Assembly: GCA_900542425.1 (NCBI GenBank)
Contig: UQNQ01000003.1
Span: 1-64,000, forward strand
Direction: 5' to 3'
Length of the DNA stretch: 64,000 nt
From: an uncultured Eubacteriales bacterium
Lineage (GTDB): Bacteria; Bacillota; Clostridia; Oscillospirales; CAG-272
The notes under the pieces are model-generated. The model searched no databases and was not told the origin of the DNA. It saw nothing but the letters and a program-made list of their open reading frames with translations. Positions 16,448 through 25,671 of this stretch are shown here, piece after piece; the first letter of the stretch is position 1; each line of letters begins with the position of its first letter. The translations under genes and the position numbers were made by a program.

Positions 16448-18442
16448 GTGGGAATTATCAATGTTCTGGATATCTCCGTTGCCAATCTGATTGCGGCGGG
16501 TGAGGTAGTGGAAAGACCTGCCTCTGCGGTGAAAGAGCTGGTGGAAAACTCCATCGACGCCGGCGCCACTTCCATTACGGTTGAAATTGCAAAGGGCGGC
16601 GTTTCTTTCCTGCGTGTTGCGGATAACGGCTGCGGTATGAGCGGAGAGGATGCGGTCACATCCGTGCGCCGTCATGCTACAAGCAAAATCCATACTGCTG
16701 AAGATCTTTCCTCTATTTTAACATTGGGTTTCCGCGGTGAGGCGCTTGCGGCCATCACGGCGGTTTCGCAGTTCCGTATGATGACAAAGCGGAAAGAAGA
16801 TTCCGAGGGGACGATTGTTTCGGGAGCCTATGGAAAGGTGACGGACATATCTCCGACTGGCTGTCCGGACGGAACAACCATTATTTGTGAAAAACTTTTT
16901 GCGACAACGCCTGCCAGATTGAATTTCTTAAAATCGGATTCTTCGGAATCTGCTGCAGTGGCGCAGACGGTGGAGCGGCTTGCTCTGTCTCATCCGGAAA
17001 TTGCCTTTCGTTTCCTTGCAGACGGAAATCTGAAATTTTCGACCATGGGAGACGGAAAGCTGCAGAATGCAATTTATGCCGTGTACGGCGGTGCGTTCGC
17101 AACAAGGCTGATTCCGGTGTCAGGCAGCTCAGGAGGAATCGGGGTGAGCGGATATATTTGCGCACCGGACAATGTAAGGGGAAACCGGAGCATGCAGCAA
17201 TTTTTTATCAATTCCCGTTCGGTACGGAGCAAAACGCTGACAGCGGCGCTGGAGGCGGCATACCGTTCCTATATTCCCTCGGAAAAATTCCCGTCTTGTG
17301 TTCTGAATCTTGAAATTCCTCCTCAGCTTGTTGATGTGAATATCCATCCGGCAAAGCTTGAAGTGAAATTCTCAAATGAAAAAGCGGTATTCGACGCATT
17401 GTATTCCTCTGTACGAGGAACACTGGCAACGGAAATTACAAGACCGGAGCTTACGCTGTCCGGCCATGGAACCCTGACGGAAACGGTACGTCCGGTTTTG
17501 AAAACATCTGTCCACAAAGAAGAAAAGCCAAATCCGTGTGAGGCGGAACGCACACCGCTTGACATTCTGTTTGAAAAAGCAGCGGAAAAAGGTGCTCAAA
17601 GCGAGACGAATACACAGAAAGTCACCGCTTCCAAATCTTTTTCAGACGAAGATATCCCGGTAGATATTCCGCCGCTTCCCCACATGGAGAAAGACAGAAG
17701 TATGTCTTCAAGGCTTGGTGCGGAAACAGATATCGGAAGTTTCGAGTCACGTAGCCGTCTTTACGGCTCCGGGGTGAGAGAAATTCCGCATGCGGATGTG
17801 TCTCCACCTGTGATTCGGGAATCGACAGATGCGAATATTGCGAATGCTGCAGTGCATCCTATCCCGGAGTATCGCATTGCCGGTGAGGTATTTTCCTGTT
17901 ATGTGATTGTTGAGACGAAGGACAAAATCATTCTTTTCGATAAGCATGCGGCACATGAAAGAATCAATTTTGAACGGATGCGCGCGGGAATGAAATCCGG
18001 CACGCGGAACGTTCAGATGCTGCTTGCGCCGGAAAGTCTTTCTCTTACGGCGGCCGAAATTGAAATTTGCAGAGAATACCGTGAGGAAATAGAAGCGGTC
18101 GGATATGAGTTCGATATCGGAGAGCGTGAGGCGGTGCTTCATGGAATTCCGCAGGATTTCAGTATAGAGGAGGCGAAAGAGATTTTTGCCGGTCTTGTTG
18201 CTGGTGTGTTGGAAAAAGGGGAGCCGATAGGACTTCAGCGCAGAATGCTTTTTGAGAGAGCGTTGTACCAAAGCTCATGCAAGGCATCGGTAAAGGGCGG
18301 ACGTGTTTATGACGAAGCGCACATCCGATGGATTTGCGATAATCTTTTCCGGTATGACTGTATCAAATTTTGTCCGCACGGACGTCCTGTTGCATTTGAA
18401 ATCAGCAAGCGTGAGCTTGACAGCCGCTTCGGCAGAACATGA
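16448..18442 (+). CDS. mutL: DNA mismatch repair protein MutL
   Basis: 664 residues. The N-terminal GHKL ATPase has ELVENSIDAGA, DNGCGM and GFRGEAL. After a variable linker (about 330-470) the C-terminal domain carries DKHAAHERINFE, which fits the DQHA-x2-E-x4-E endonuclease motif, and CPHGRP near the end. It is therefore the nicking type used by bacteria without MutH. The start codon is GTG behind GGAGAAAGG. Co-transcribed with mutS. Confidence 0.97.
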   Translation: MGIINVLDISVANLIAAGEVVERPASAVKELVENSIDAGATSITVEIAKGGVSFLRVADNGCGMSGEDAVTSVRRHATSKIHTAEDLSSILTLGFRGEALAAITAVSQFRMMTKRKEDSEGTIVSGAYGKVTDISPTGCPDGTTIICEKLFATTPARLNFLKSDSSESAAVAQTVERLALSHPEIAFRFLADGNLKFSTMGDGKLQNAIYAVYGGAFATRLIPVSGSSGGIGVSGYICAPDNVRGNRSMQQFFINSRSVRSKTLTAALEAAYRSYIPSEKFPSCVLNLEIPPQLVDVNIHPAKLEVKFSNEKAVFDALYSSVRGTLATEITRPELTLSGHGTLTETVRPVLKTSVHKEEKPNPCEAERTPLDILFEKAAEKGAQSETNTQKVTASKSFSDEDIPVDIPPLPHMEKDRSMSSRLGAETDIGSFESRSRLYGSGVREIPHADVSPPVIRESTDANIANAAVHPIPEYRIAGEVFSCYVIVETKDKIILFDKHAAHERINFERMRAGMKSGTRNVQMLLAPESLSLTAAEIEICREYREEIEAVGYEFDIGEREAVLHGIPQDFSIEEAKEIFAGLVAGVLEKGEPIGLQRRMLFERALYQSSCKASVKGGRVYDEAHIRWICDNLFRYDCIKFCPHGRPVAFEISKRELDSRFGRT

Positions 18443-18488
18443 ATGTCAAGAAATAAAAATGCCGCGTGGGACGGCATAGGAGAATATT

Positions 18489-19619
18489 ATGTTTACTTTG
18501 AAAAAACGAGAGGGGCACGCACGCCGCGGCACCTTTGAAACGGTTCATGGAACCGTTGAGACTCCTGTTTTTATGAATGTCGGAACTTCCGCCGCTATCA
18601 AGGGCGGCGTTTCGACGCGAGACCTTTATGAGGTAGGGTGTCAAGTGGAGCTTTCCAACACCTATCATCTTCATGTGCGTCCGGGAGACGATGTGATTTA
18701 TGATATGGGCGGCATCCATAAATTTTTTAACTGGGATCGTCCGGTGCTGACAGACAGCGGCGGTTTTCAGGTTTTCTCCCTTGCGGGGCTTCGCAGAATT
18801 ACAGAAGAAGGCGTGCATTTTGCCTCTCATGTGGATGGCAAAAAGATTTTTATGGGGCCGGAGGAAAGCATGCAGATTCAGTCTCACATCGCCTCTACCA
18901 TCGCGATGGCATTTGACGAGTGTATTGAAAATCCTGCTCCATATGATTATGTAAAGGATTCCGTAGCGCGCACAACGCGTTGGCTTGCCCGCTGCAAAGC
19001 AGAGATGACACGTTTGAATTCCCTTCCGGAAACGATCAATCCGCATCAGATGCTGTTCGGAATCGGGCAGGGGGGGACGTATGACGATATCCGTATCGAT
19101 CATATGAAGACAATTGCAGAATATGATCTTGACGGCTATGCCATCGGCGGACTTGCCGTCGGGGAGGAAACCGAGGTCATGTATCATATCATCGAAATGG
19201 TGGAACCGTTTATGCCGGAGAATAAGCCGAGATATCTCATGGGTGTCGGGACACCGGTCAATATTCTCGAGGCGGTTTACCGCGGTGTTGACTTTTTTGA
19301 CTGTGTCATGCCGTCGCGCAATGCGCGTCATGGATATCTCTTCACCTGGAAGGGAACGATGAACCTCAACAACAATAAATATCAGAGGGATCCGCTGCCG
19401 ATCGATCCGGACTGCGGTTGTCCCGCGTGCCGGTATTATTCGAGAGGTTATATTCGGCATCTTCTGCGTGCGGACGAAATGCTGGGCATGCGTCTTGCCG
19501 TTCTTCATAATCTCTATTTTTATAATGAGCTGATGGCAAGAATCAGGGATGCGCTTGACGAGGGACGGTATGAGGAATTTTACCGCCGTTACCGTACGGT
19601 ACTTTCGGAGAGAATCTGA
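18489..19619 (+). CDS. tgt: Queuine tRNA-ribosyltransferase
   Basis: Exchanges guanine 34 for the queuosine precursor in Asp, Asn, His and Tyr tRNAs. 376 residues, standard length. The catalytic-site segment TDSGGFQVFSL and the GIGQGG motif are present. The C-terminal zinc site is CGCPACRYYSRGYIRHL with the later His in LAVLHNL. It starts 46 bases after mutL with a TAGGAG ribosome site. No other queuosine gene (queA, que) is next to it. Confidence 0.96.
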   Translation: MFTLKKREGHARRGTFETVHGTVETPVFMNVGTSAAIKGGVSTRDLYEVGCQVELSNTYHLHVRPGDDVIYDMGGIHKFFNWDRPVLTDSGGFQVFSLAGLRRITEEGVHFASHVDGKKIFMGPEESMQIQSHIASTIAMAFDECIENPAPYDYVKDSVARTTRWLARCKAEMTRLNSLPETINPHQMLFGIGQGGTYDDIRIDHMKTIAEYDLDGYAIGGLAVGEETEVMYHIIEMVEPFMPENKPRYLMGVGTPVNILEAVYRGVDFFDCVMPSRNARHGYLFTWKGTMNLNNNKYQRDPLPIDPDCGCPACRYYSRGYIRHLLRADEMLGMRLAVLHNLYFYNELMARIRDALDEGRYEEFYRRYRTVLSERI

Positions 19620-19621
19620 AA

Positions 19622-20248
19622 ATGCCGCTGCCGTTTTATCACATTTGTCTTGCGGGGGCATTGGCAGAAAAACATTCTTCTGTTCAGGAAAGCGGAGAAT
19701 TTTTCCTTGGAAATATCGCGCCGGACGCCGTGTTGTCCCACCCGGAGTGTACGCTTTCGGAAAAATTCAGGACGCATCTGCGCGAAAATCGTGAGAGATG
19801 GCGAAACGATGTGATGTCAAGCTTTGAAAAATCGGATAAAAACGACTTTTTTACGCTTGGTTATCATATGCATCTTGTGACAGATATTTTCTTCCGTGAT
19901 AACTGGGAAGCTGCTTTTTTGCATGCGAAGATTCCGGAGAATATGTGGGATACGCTTGCTTATCATGCGGCGTCTCTGGGAATCCGGCGTATTTTGGAGA
20001 CAGGGGACGTTTGTACTCAGTCTTATGAAGCATGGATTCGTCAGACGCGGGAATATCAAAACCGGATTTTCCCATTTGGCATGACGGGAACAGACATGGA
20101 GGCGGAAATCGATTTTGCCGCGAATATTTCCGCATATACCGGTATAGAAATGGAAGAGAAATGTACCGAGCTCGCTGATTTTATGGAAATTTATCGGTCG
20201 GCGATTCCGTATCTTGACGGAATTTTCGGTGTTTATCTTGAAACATGA
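19622..20248 (+). CDS. Zinc-dependent phospholipase C-like protein
   Basis: 208 residues resembling the zinc-dependent phospholipase C (PF00882-like) family seen as small proteins in Clostridia. Visible features are an early His (FYHICLAG), GNIAPDAVLSHPE and FFTLGYHMHLVTDIFF, which supply His/Asp ligands in the family's order. There is no signal peptide, so a secreted toxin is unlikely; function is unknown. It begins 2 bases after tgt's stop codon and is clearly translated with it. Confidence 0.7.
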   Translation: MPLPFYHICLAGALAEKHSSVQESGEFFLGNIAPDAVLSHPECTLSEKFRTHLRENRERWRNDVMSSFEKSDKNDFFTLGYHMHLVTDIFFRDNWEAAFLHAKIPENMWDTLAYHAASLGIRRILETGDVCTQSYEAWIRQTREYQNRIFPFGMTGTDMEAEIDFAANISAYTGIEMEEKCTELADFMEIYRSAIPYLDGIFGVYLET

Positions 20249-20276
20249 CGGAGAATCCGTCAGAAACGGAGTGCCT

Positions 20277-21233
20277 ATGAGAATTACGGTTATCGGCTGC
20301 GGCAGATGGGGTTCCTTTATTGCATGGCTTTTGGATAAACTTGGACATGATGTGACACTGTATGGCAGAAGCTCATCCGCGCATATGAGACAATTCCTTG
20401 CGGAAAGGAAAAATGACTTTCTGACGCTGCCGCCGCAGATTCTGCTTTCTACCTCGCTTTCCTGTATGGAAAATGCGGACATCGTGGTCATTTCCGTAGG
20501 CGCACAGGCACTGCGTTCTTTGATGGAGGAAATCGCGGTGTCGACGCCGAAAGATAAAATTTTTGTTCTCTGTATGAAAGGCTTGGAAGTACCGGACGGA
20601 AAGCGTCTTTCTGTTGTGGCGTCGGAATTTTTGGATGCTTCGAATCGCATCGCAGTTTGGGTGGGGCCGGGTCATGTTGAGGAATTTACCCGCGGAATCC
20701 CGAATTGCATGGTAATCGACAGTGAGGATGAAGAAGTCAAGCACCAGTTGGTAGATGCATTTTCCGGCGGTATGATACGCTTTTATTACGGACAGGATAT
20801 GATTGGCAGTGAGATTGGGGCAGCGGCGAAAAATGTCATCGGAATTGCTGCCGGTTTTCTTGACGGCCTTTCTCTTTCCAGTCTGAAAGGGGCTCTCATG
20901 TCGCGCGGAACACATGAAATTGCGGGGCTCATCGGCGCTTTGGGCGGCAATCCGATGTCTGCCTATGGGCTTTGTCATTTAGGAGATTATGAAGCGACTG
21001 TTTTTTCCCGATACAGCCATAACCGGAAATTCGGAGAGGCTTTTGTAAGAGGAGAATCCTATGGCGAGCTTGCCGAGGGGTATGCAACGGCGAGCGCCAT
21101 TATGGGTCTTGCCAAGTCCTGCGGGGCAGAGCTTCCGATCTGTCGCGGTGTTTATGAAATTCTTTATCAGGGCGCCGACGCTTATGCGACTTTAAACGCT
21201 CTTTTTACCAGAAAAATTAAAAATGAATTTTAA
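20277..21233 (+). CDS. gpsA: Glycerol-3-phosphate dehydrogenase [NAD(P)+]
   Basis: Makes sn-glycerol-3-phosphate from DHAP for phospholipid synthesis. 318 residues. The dinucleotide-binding loop is GCGRWGSFIAW (residues 8-18), a variant of GxGxxG with Arg where Ser is usual. The catalytic Lys is in GAAAKNVIGIAAG and the substrate loop in LMSRGTHEIA. I placed the start at ATG 20277, after CGGAG, since the protein then begins directly with MRITVIGCG. Same operon as tgt. Confidence 0.93.
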   Translation: MRITVIGCGRWGSFIAWLLDKLGHDVTLYGRSSSAHMRQFLAERKNDFLTLPPQILLSTSLSCMENADIVVISVGAQALRSLMEEIAVSTPKDKIFVLCMKGLEVPDGKRLSVVASEFLDASNRIAVWVGPGHVEEFTRGIPNCMVIDSEDEEVKHQLVDAFSGGMIRFYYGQDMIGSEIGAAAKNVIGIAAGFLDGLSLSSLKGALMSRGTHEIAGLIGALGGNPMSAYGLCHLGDYEATVFSRYSHNRKFGEAFVRGESYGELAEGYATASAIMGLAKSCGAELPICRGVYEILYQGADAYATLNALFTRKIKNEF

Positions 21234-21263
21234 TGCGCAGGAAATGCGCATGGGGGATATTCT

Positions 21264-22142
21264 TTGAAAAAATCTAATAAAATTATCATAGCCGTTTTGA
21301 TTGCAGTCATGGCGGTGTCGATTTTTGTCATTGCTTATTGTTCGGTAATCGGACTTACCGGTAAAAGGAAAACACCGGAGACGGAGCAATCCTCCGGAAC
21401 GGAAAGCACAAATGGAACAGAAACGTCATCAGAAGATGTCCAGCCACCGGAAAAACCGGATAAAGTGATTGCGCTGACATTTGATGATGGTCCAAGCCTT
21501 TCGGTAACACCGAAAATTCTTGATCTTCTTGAAAAATACGGAGCGAAAGCTACCTTTTTCCCGGTTGGTTATAATCTGACCGAATCCAAAATGGCATATC
21601 TTCGCCGTGCTTTGTCGATGGGATGTGAAATCGGAAATCATTCTGACAGCCATCCGATAAGTCTTACAAGACTAACCGATGAGGAGATCCTGCGGGAAAT
21701 TACGGAAGTCAATCGAAAGCTTGCGTCGCTTACCGAAAATGGATATGTGCCAAAGCTTATGCGTCCGCCGGGCGGAAATATCGATAGGGATGTGATGGAG
21801 GTATTATATTCCGGCGGTGTGAGGATGTATTCTATTCTGTGGAATGCGGATTCCCGGGATTGGGAATTCAATAAGCGTTATTTAGACGGAGAAATTACGT
21901 ATGAGCAGGCGGTGGACGGTGCTGTAGAGCTTGTACTTTCCGAGGCTCGTAACGGAGGAATTATATTGATGCACGACATCAAGGAAATTACACCGGCTGT
22001 TTTGGAACGAGTACTTGAGTCACTTTCCGAGGAAGGGTATACATTTGTAACGGTAAGTGAACTATTTGATTTCGGGGATATGGGAAAAGACGCTTATTTC
22101 TCTGAATTTTATTCCGCAGGGAATATTGTGGCGGCCGATTGA
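21264..22142 (+). CDS. Membrane-anchored polysaccharide deacetylase (NodB domain)
   Basis: 292 residues. An N-terminal transmembrane helix (about 8-30) is followed by a Ser/Thr/Glu-rich linker and a NodB deacetylase domain. Motif 1 is LTFDDGPS (catalytic Asp and metal Asp), motif 2 GNHSDSHP (metal His pair), motif 3 MRPPGGNID, and the C-terminal ILMHDIK supplies the last His. Likely an extracellular peptidoglycan or chitooligosaccharide N-deacetylase. It uses a TTG start behind GGGGG. It is the last gene before the terminator at 22154. Confidence 0.88.
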   Translation: MKKSNKIIIAVLIAVMAVSIFVIAYCSVIGLTGKRKTPETEQSSGTESTNGTETSSEDVQPPEKPDKVIALTFDDGPSLSVTPKILDLLEKYGAKATFFPVGYNLTESKMAYLRRALSMGCEIGNHSDSHPISLTRLTDEEILREITEVNRKLASLTENGYVPKLMRPPGGNIDRDVMEVLYSGGVRMYSILWNADSRDWEFNKRYLDGEITYEQAVDGAVELVLSEARNGGIILMHDIKEITPAVLERVLESLSEEGYTFVTVSELFDFGDMGKDAYFSEFYSAGNIVAAD

Positions 22143-22153
22143 CGGAAATCCAT

Positions 22154-22186
22154 AAAAAAGAGGGACGAAAATCGTCCCTCTTTTTT
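22154..22186 (+). terminator. Terminator of the miaB-to-deacetylase operon
   Basis: AAAAAAGAGGGACGA and TCGTCCCTCTTTTTT form a 15-bp stem with a 3-4 base loop and a T-run. Confidence 0.9.
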
Positions 22187-22349
22187 ATGATAGATTGCTT
22201 CCAGTTGCAGCGGGAAGCAGAGAATTTTCATGAGTTTATCCGCAGGACCGCATATAGGTTTCCGATAGGTATCGGCTGAATCAGAAAAACAATGCGGAGC
22301 GGGGAATGACTTCGCTCTTCAATTATACTGTGACGGGAATGGTTTTCTC

Positions 22350-23573
22350 TCAAGGCTTCAGAATAAATTTCCGGAAGAGCTTTTTTCCCCTGCGGATGAC
22401 AACACCGTTTTTCAGTGCGTCGGCATCGACCGCCGCGGAAAATTGCTCAACTTTACTGTCGTCCATCAAAACGCCGCCCTGCATCACGAGACGTTTTGCC
22501 TCGCTTCTTGAAGGAGCAAGACCGCCCAGCACCATCAGGTCAAGGACCGCTATTTTGCCGTCGGAAAGGGAGGTGCTTTCCACTTCTGTTGTCGGCATGT
22601 TTTCACTGTCACCTCCTGAGAAAATGGCGCGGGAGGCTTCTTTTGCTTTATCGGCTTCTTCTTTGCCATGGACAAGAGAGGTCAGCTCATAGGCGAGAAT
22701 TTCTTTTTTCTCATTGATGCGGCGATCTTCCCATCCTTCCATTTCCGAAATTTCCTCAAGAGAAAGAAACGTCAGCATCTTTAAGCATTTCATGACGTCA
22801 GCATCATCAATGTTGCGCCAATATTGATAAAATTCAAAAGGCGTGGTTTTGTTTGGATCCAGCCATACAGCGCCTTTGGCGGTTTTGCCCATTTTTTTGC
22901 CTTCGCTGTTCATCAATAGGGTGATCGTCATCGCATAGGCATCTTTTCCGGTTTTTTTCCGAATCAAATCCGTACCGAAAAGCATATTGGACCATTGATC
23001 GTCTCCGCCGAACTGCATGTTGCAGCCATAATGTTCATTCAGATAGTAGAAATCATAAGATTGCATGATCATATAATTGAACTCTAAAAAGCTCAGTCCG
23101 CGTTCCATGCGCTGTTTATAGCATTCTGCGCGCAGCATATTATTGACGGAGAAGCAGGCGCCGACATCCCGCAGAAGATCGATGTAATTCAGTTTCAGAA
23201 GCCAATCGGCATTGTTTACCATGATGGCTTTGTCCTCGCCGAACTCAATAAAGCGTTCCATTTGTTTTTTGAAGCAGTCACAGTTGTGCTGAATTGTTTC
23301 CGGCGTCATCATGGAGCGCATATCCGTTCTTCCGGACGGATCTCCGATATAGCCGGTTCCTCCGCCGATGAGGACAACCGGTTTATTGCCGGCCATTTGC
23401 AGGCGCTTCATCAGGCACAAAGCCATAAAGTGTCCAACGTGGAGGGAATCCGCCGTCGGATCAAAACCGATATAAAAACGGGCTCCGCCGTGATTGATAA
23501 GCTCCTTAATTTCTGTCTCATCCGTGACTTGCGCGATGAGTCCTCTGGCTTGCAGTTCTTCGTAAATTCCCAT
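22350..23573 (-). CDS. tyrS: Tyrosyl-tRNA synthetase
   Basis: 407 residues, class I TyrRS of the TyrS type. The HIGH-like motif is HVGHFMAL within DPTADSLHVGH, the KMSKS-like motif is KKMGKTAKG, and a C-terminal S4 RNA-binding domain (LVMQGGVLMDDSKV) completes the length. It is preceded by a T-box leader whose specifier reads UAC (Tyr), so it is induced by uncharged tRNA-Tyr. Confidence 0.97.
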   Translation of the reverse strand: MGIYEELQARGLIAQVTDETEIKELINHGGARFYIGFDPTADSLHVGHFMALCLMKRLQMAGNKPVVLIGGGTGYIGDPSGRTDMRSMMTPETIQHNCDCFKKQMERFIEFGEDKAIMVNNADWLLKLNYIDLLRDVGACFSVNNMLRAECYKQRMERGLSFLEFNYMIMQSYDFYYLNEHYGCNMQFGGDDQWSNMLFGTDLIRKKTGKDAYAMTITLLMNSEGKKMGKTAKGAVWLDPNKTTPFEFYQYWRNIDDADVMKCLKMLTFLSLEEISEMEGWEDRRINEKKEILAYELTSLVHGKEEADKAKEASRAIFSGGDSENMPTTEVESTSLSDGKIAVLDLMVLGGLAPSRSEAKRLVMQGGVLMDDSKVEQFSAAVDADALKNGVVIRRGKKLFRKFILKP

Positions 23574-23587
23574 AAATTCCTCCCAAA

Positions 23588-23623
23588 AAAATAAAATCCT
23601 CTGTCCAGACTTAGGACAGAGGA
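23588..23623 (-). terminator. T-box terminator
   Basis: On the minus strand CCTCTGTCC-TAAGTCT-GGACAGAGG is followed by ATTTTATTTTTTT directly upstream of tyrS. Confidence 0.9.
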
Positions 23624-23854
23624 CGAAAATTTCGTGTTACCACCTCAGTTTACGTAGTCCTTGCGGACATACGCCTCGGGGAGTGCATATCACACTCCGG
23701 CGCTTTAACGGGCGCTCTCGTCGCAGCCTACTTTACATCCGTATTTCAGTACGAAGCTCAAAAGTGTATTCGGCATCGGCTTCCATACCATCTTTCACCG
23801 ACCGATGGCTCTCTGCATGGATACTTGATACTTACTCTCTTTTTCATTGCTTGT
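23624..23854 (-). promoter_or_regulatory. T-box riboswitch leader of tyrS (Tyr specifier)
   Basis: The T-box sequence GAGGTGGTAACACGAA lies at 23646-23631; its UGGU fits a tRNA acceptor end with discriminator A. A candidate specifier UAC occurs in GAATACA at 23768-23766, opposite the lower stem I. The antiterminator and terminator are mutually exclusive in the usual way. This accounts for the whole 23574-23854 interval. Confidence 0.9.
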
Positions 23855-23860
23855 GGGTTT

Positions 23861-23889
23861 ATTATAACATGCACCGAACGGCTTGTCAA
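23861..23889 (-). promoter_or_regulatory. Sigma-A promoter of the tyrS T-box transcript
   Basis: On the minus strand TTGACA (23889-23884), 17-base spacer, TATAAT (23866-23861): full consensus. Confidence 0.9.
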
Positions 23890-23910
23890 GCAGCATTTCA
23901 CGGATTTTTT

Positions 23911-24384
23911 CTATAGAATTTTAACAACAAAAACCTCTCCGCTCGGCTCGCTGTATGCAATGAGCGCCTTTTTGCCGTTCAGCTCCGAAAAATTCGGCTT
24001 TAGAAGTCCTCGTGTTTGAGCAATCGCATGCGTTTTTGCCTGAAAAGTCTGTCCGTTGTTGTCTTTTAGTGTAACGGAAAAAACAACGCCTGCGTTGAAA
24101 CATGGCTGTGGGTCGGTGAGCACCGATTCAAAAAACAGGACGGAATTTTGGCATTTTGTGATTTGCCCCATCCGATGACCATTTATTATCATGACAGGAA
24201 TGCAGAAAAGAGCTGCCGGGATGAGTATGAGCATCAGCCGAAAACTTTGAACAGCCCAAGAAAGCAAAATCAGAACCATCGTCATTGCAACGATAACAAT
24301 ACCACTTATAAAAACGGTTCTTTTGCAAATGGTATAGTCCAGTGAGCCTTTCAGAATTTTTCTGTTTTCTTCTGCATTTGTCAT
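23911..24384 (-). CDS. Hypothetical two-helix membrane protein
   Basis: 157 residues, not recognised. Two hydrophobic segments lie at about 24-46 and 50-70 and are followed by a soluble beta-rich domain with VTLKDNNGQTFQAKTHAIAQ. The start at 24384 has an AAAGGAGG ribosome site; a longer open frame upstream overlaps the next gene's end and is rejected. It resembles small membrane proteins with a cytoplasmic oligonucleotide-fold-like tail, but I assign no function. tyrS lies downstream with its own promoter. Confidence 0.75.
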   Translation of the reverse strand: MTNAEENRKILKGSLDYTICKRTVFISGIVIVAMTMVLILLSWAVQSFRLMLILIPAALFCIPVMIINGHRMGQITKCQNSVLFFESVLTDPQPCFNAGVVFSVTLKDNNGQTFQAKTHAIAQTRGLLKPNFSELNGKKALIAYSEPSGEVFVVKIL

Positions 24385-24442
24385 GTGGAAGCCTCCTTTT
24401 TTTGTCGTCGTAAGACGGGAAGAACACTGCATACCAGAATGT

Positions 24443-25534
24443 TTACGCCGGCATTTCTCCGTTTTTTGCCTGAATCGCATCACCGAGCTCCCTGACGCTT
24501 TGATAATAGGCGTCCGGTACGGAGCCGTCCGCGCGCGGTGCGATATTAAGAAGCAAATTTCCGCCCCATTTTTTGCAGACCTCATATTGATGCATTGTTA
24601 TGGCAAGGTCGCGGTATTTGTCTGCATTTTTCACATAGGACCAGCCGCCGCCGACGTGCCAGATATGACAGGTTTCCCATGGCATATTCGGTTTTTCTTC
24701 GGGAAGACGGCATTCAAACTGTGAACAATAATCTCCGACACCCCAGCCCCACATACGGTCGTTGACAAGAATCTGCGGCTGCAAAGCGCGGATTTCATCG
24801 ATGGTGATCGCTTTGGAAATGTCGTTCACCGTTCCGTCGAACCAAAACAGATGAATTTCTCCGTAGCCTGTCAGCAATTCACGGATTTGCTCGTTGACAT
24901 ATGTGATATACCGGTTGTAATGTTCTTCCGGCATCGCAGGAAGCTCGCCGATTTCTTTATGGTCGATGTTCTTATTGGGTCTGTCCGGGTATTGTTCCGA
25001 GTGGGAACCGGTCATAAAGGATCGATAATTTTGATCAAAGCGCCAGTCCGGAGGGGAATAGTAAAGTCCGACTTTCAGTCCGACCTTTCGGCAGGCGTCC
25101 ACATATTCGCCGACAAGGTCACGTCCGCCCATATAATTATTTGTGGAAAAATCGCTTGCCTTCGAGGGCCACATGGAGAAGCCGTCGTGATGGCGTGTTG
25201 TAAACACGGCATAGGAGAAGCCGGCATTCTTTGCCGCTCCGAGCCATTCCTCCGGATGGTAGTGCTCCGGATGGAATTTTTCGGCAAGCGCCCAATATTC
25301 CCGCGGAGTTACGATCCCATTGCCTTTGGCGCGGCGGGCAGGATTATCCATCATGCCCCACGAAATGTCGAGATCGCCGTGAACCGTGGATATTCCGTAG
25401 TGGATAAAAAGTCCGAGCTGCACGGGATGGAAAAACCAATCAGCGCCGGGATGGGTTGTTCTTGTAAAGGTTCGGTTTGATGTGGTGTTCCCGATGATGG
25501 CATGCTGTTCGGATACCGCTTGTTTTTCACTCAT
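24443..25534 (-). CDS. Alpha-L-fucosidase family protein (GH29)
   Basis: 363 residues of the GH29 catalytic barrel: WFFHPVQLGLFIHYG, YAVFTTRHHDGFSMW, GLKVGLYYSPPDW and HLFWFDGTVND, where the Asp after FWF is the expected nucleophile. No signal peptide and no C-terminal beta-sandwich are present, so it is a short, cytoplasmic member. It probably releases fucose or a related sugar from small oligosaccharides. No sugar transporter is adjacent. Some short GH29-like proteins have other substrates, so the fucose specificity is inferred. Confidence 0.88.
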   Translation of the reverse strand: MSEKQAVSEQHAIIGNTTSNRTFTRTTHPGADWFFHPVQLGLFIHYGISTVHGDLDISWGMMDNPARRAKGNGIVTPREYWALAEKFHPEHYHPEEWLGAAKNAGFSYAVFTTRHHDGFSMWPSKASDFSTNNYMGGRDLVGEYVDACRKVGLKVGLYYSPPDWRFDQNYRSFMTGSHSEQYPDRPNKNIDHKEIGELPAMPEEHYNRYITYVNEQIRELLTGYGEIHLFWFDGTVNDISKAITIDEIRALQPQILVNDRMWGWGVGDYCSQFECRLPEEKPNMPWETCHIWHVGGGWSYVKNADKYRDLAITMHQYEVCKKWGGNLLLNIAPRADGSVPDAYYQSVRELGDAIQAKNGEMPA

Positions 25535-25642
25535 ATATATACTCTCCGGTTGATCAAGGAATTTCAGCTGGGCTGTTTTTATGCCGATGAAAAACGAACG
25601 GCATATTCTTCTATATAATTTTGGCTGTTTATATTTTCAGAA

Positions 25643-25671
25643 ATTGTCTTGTCTGTTTAACGGGATGGCAA
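25643..25671 (-). promoter_or_regulatory. Possible promoter of the fucosidase gene
   Basis: On the minus strand TTGCCA (25671-25666), 17-base spacer, GACAAT (25648-25643), directly after the recN stop codon. A weak match. Confidence 0.35.

Noticed and set aside
18402..19661. 419-residue open frame on the minus strand over tgt
   Set aside because: Antisense to a certain gene, unusual Arg/His/Ile-rich composition, no family resemblance; it is a codon-bias shadow.
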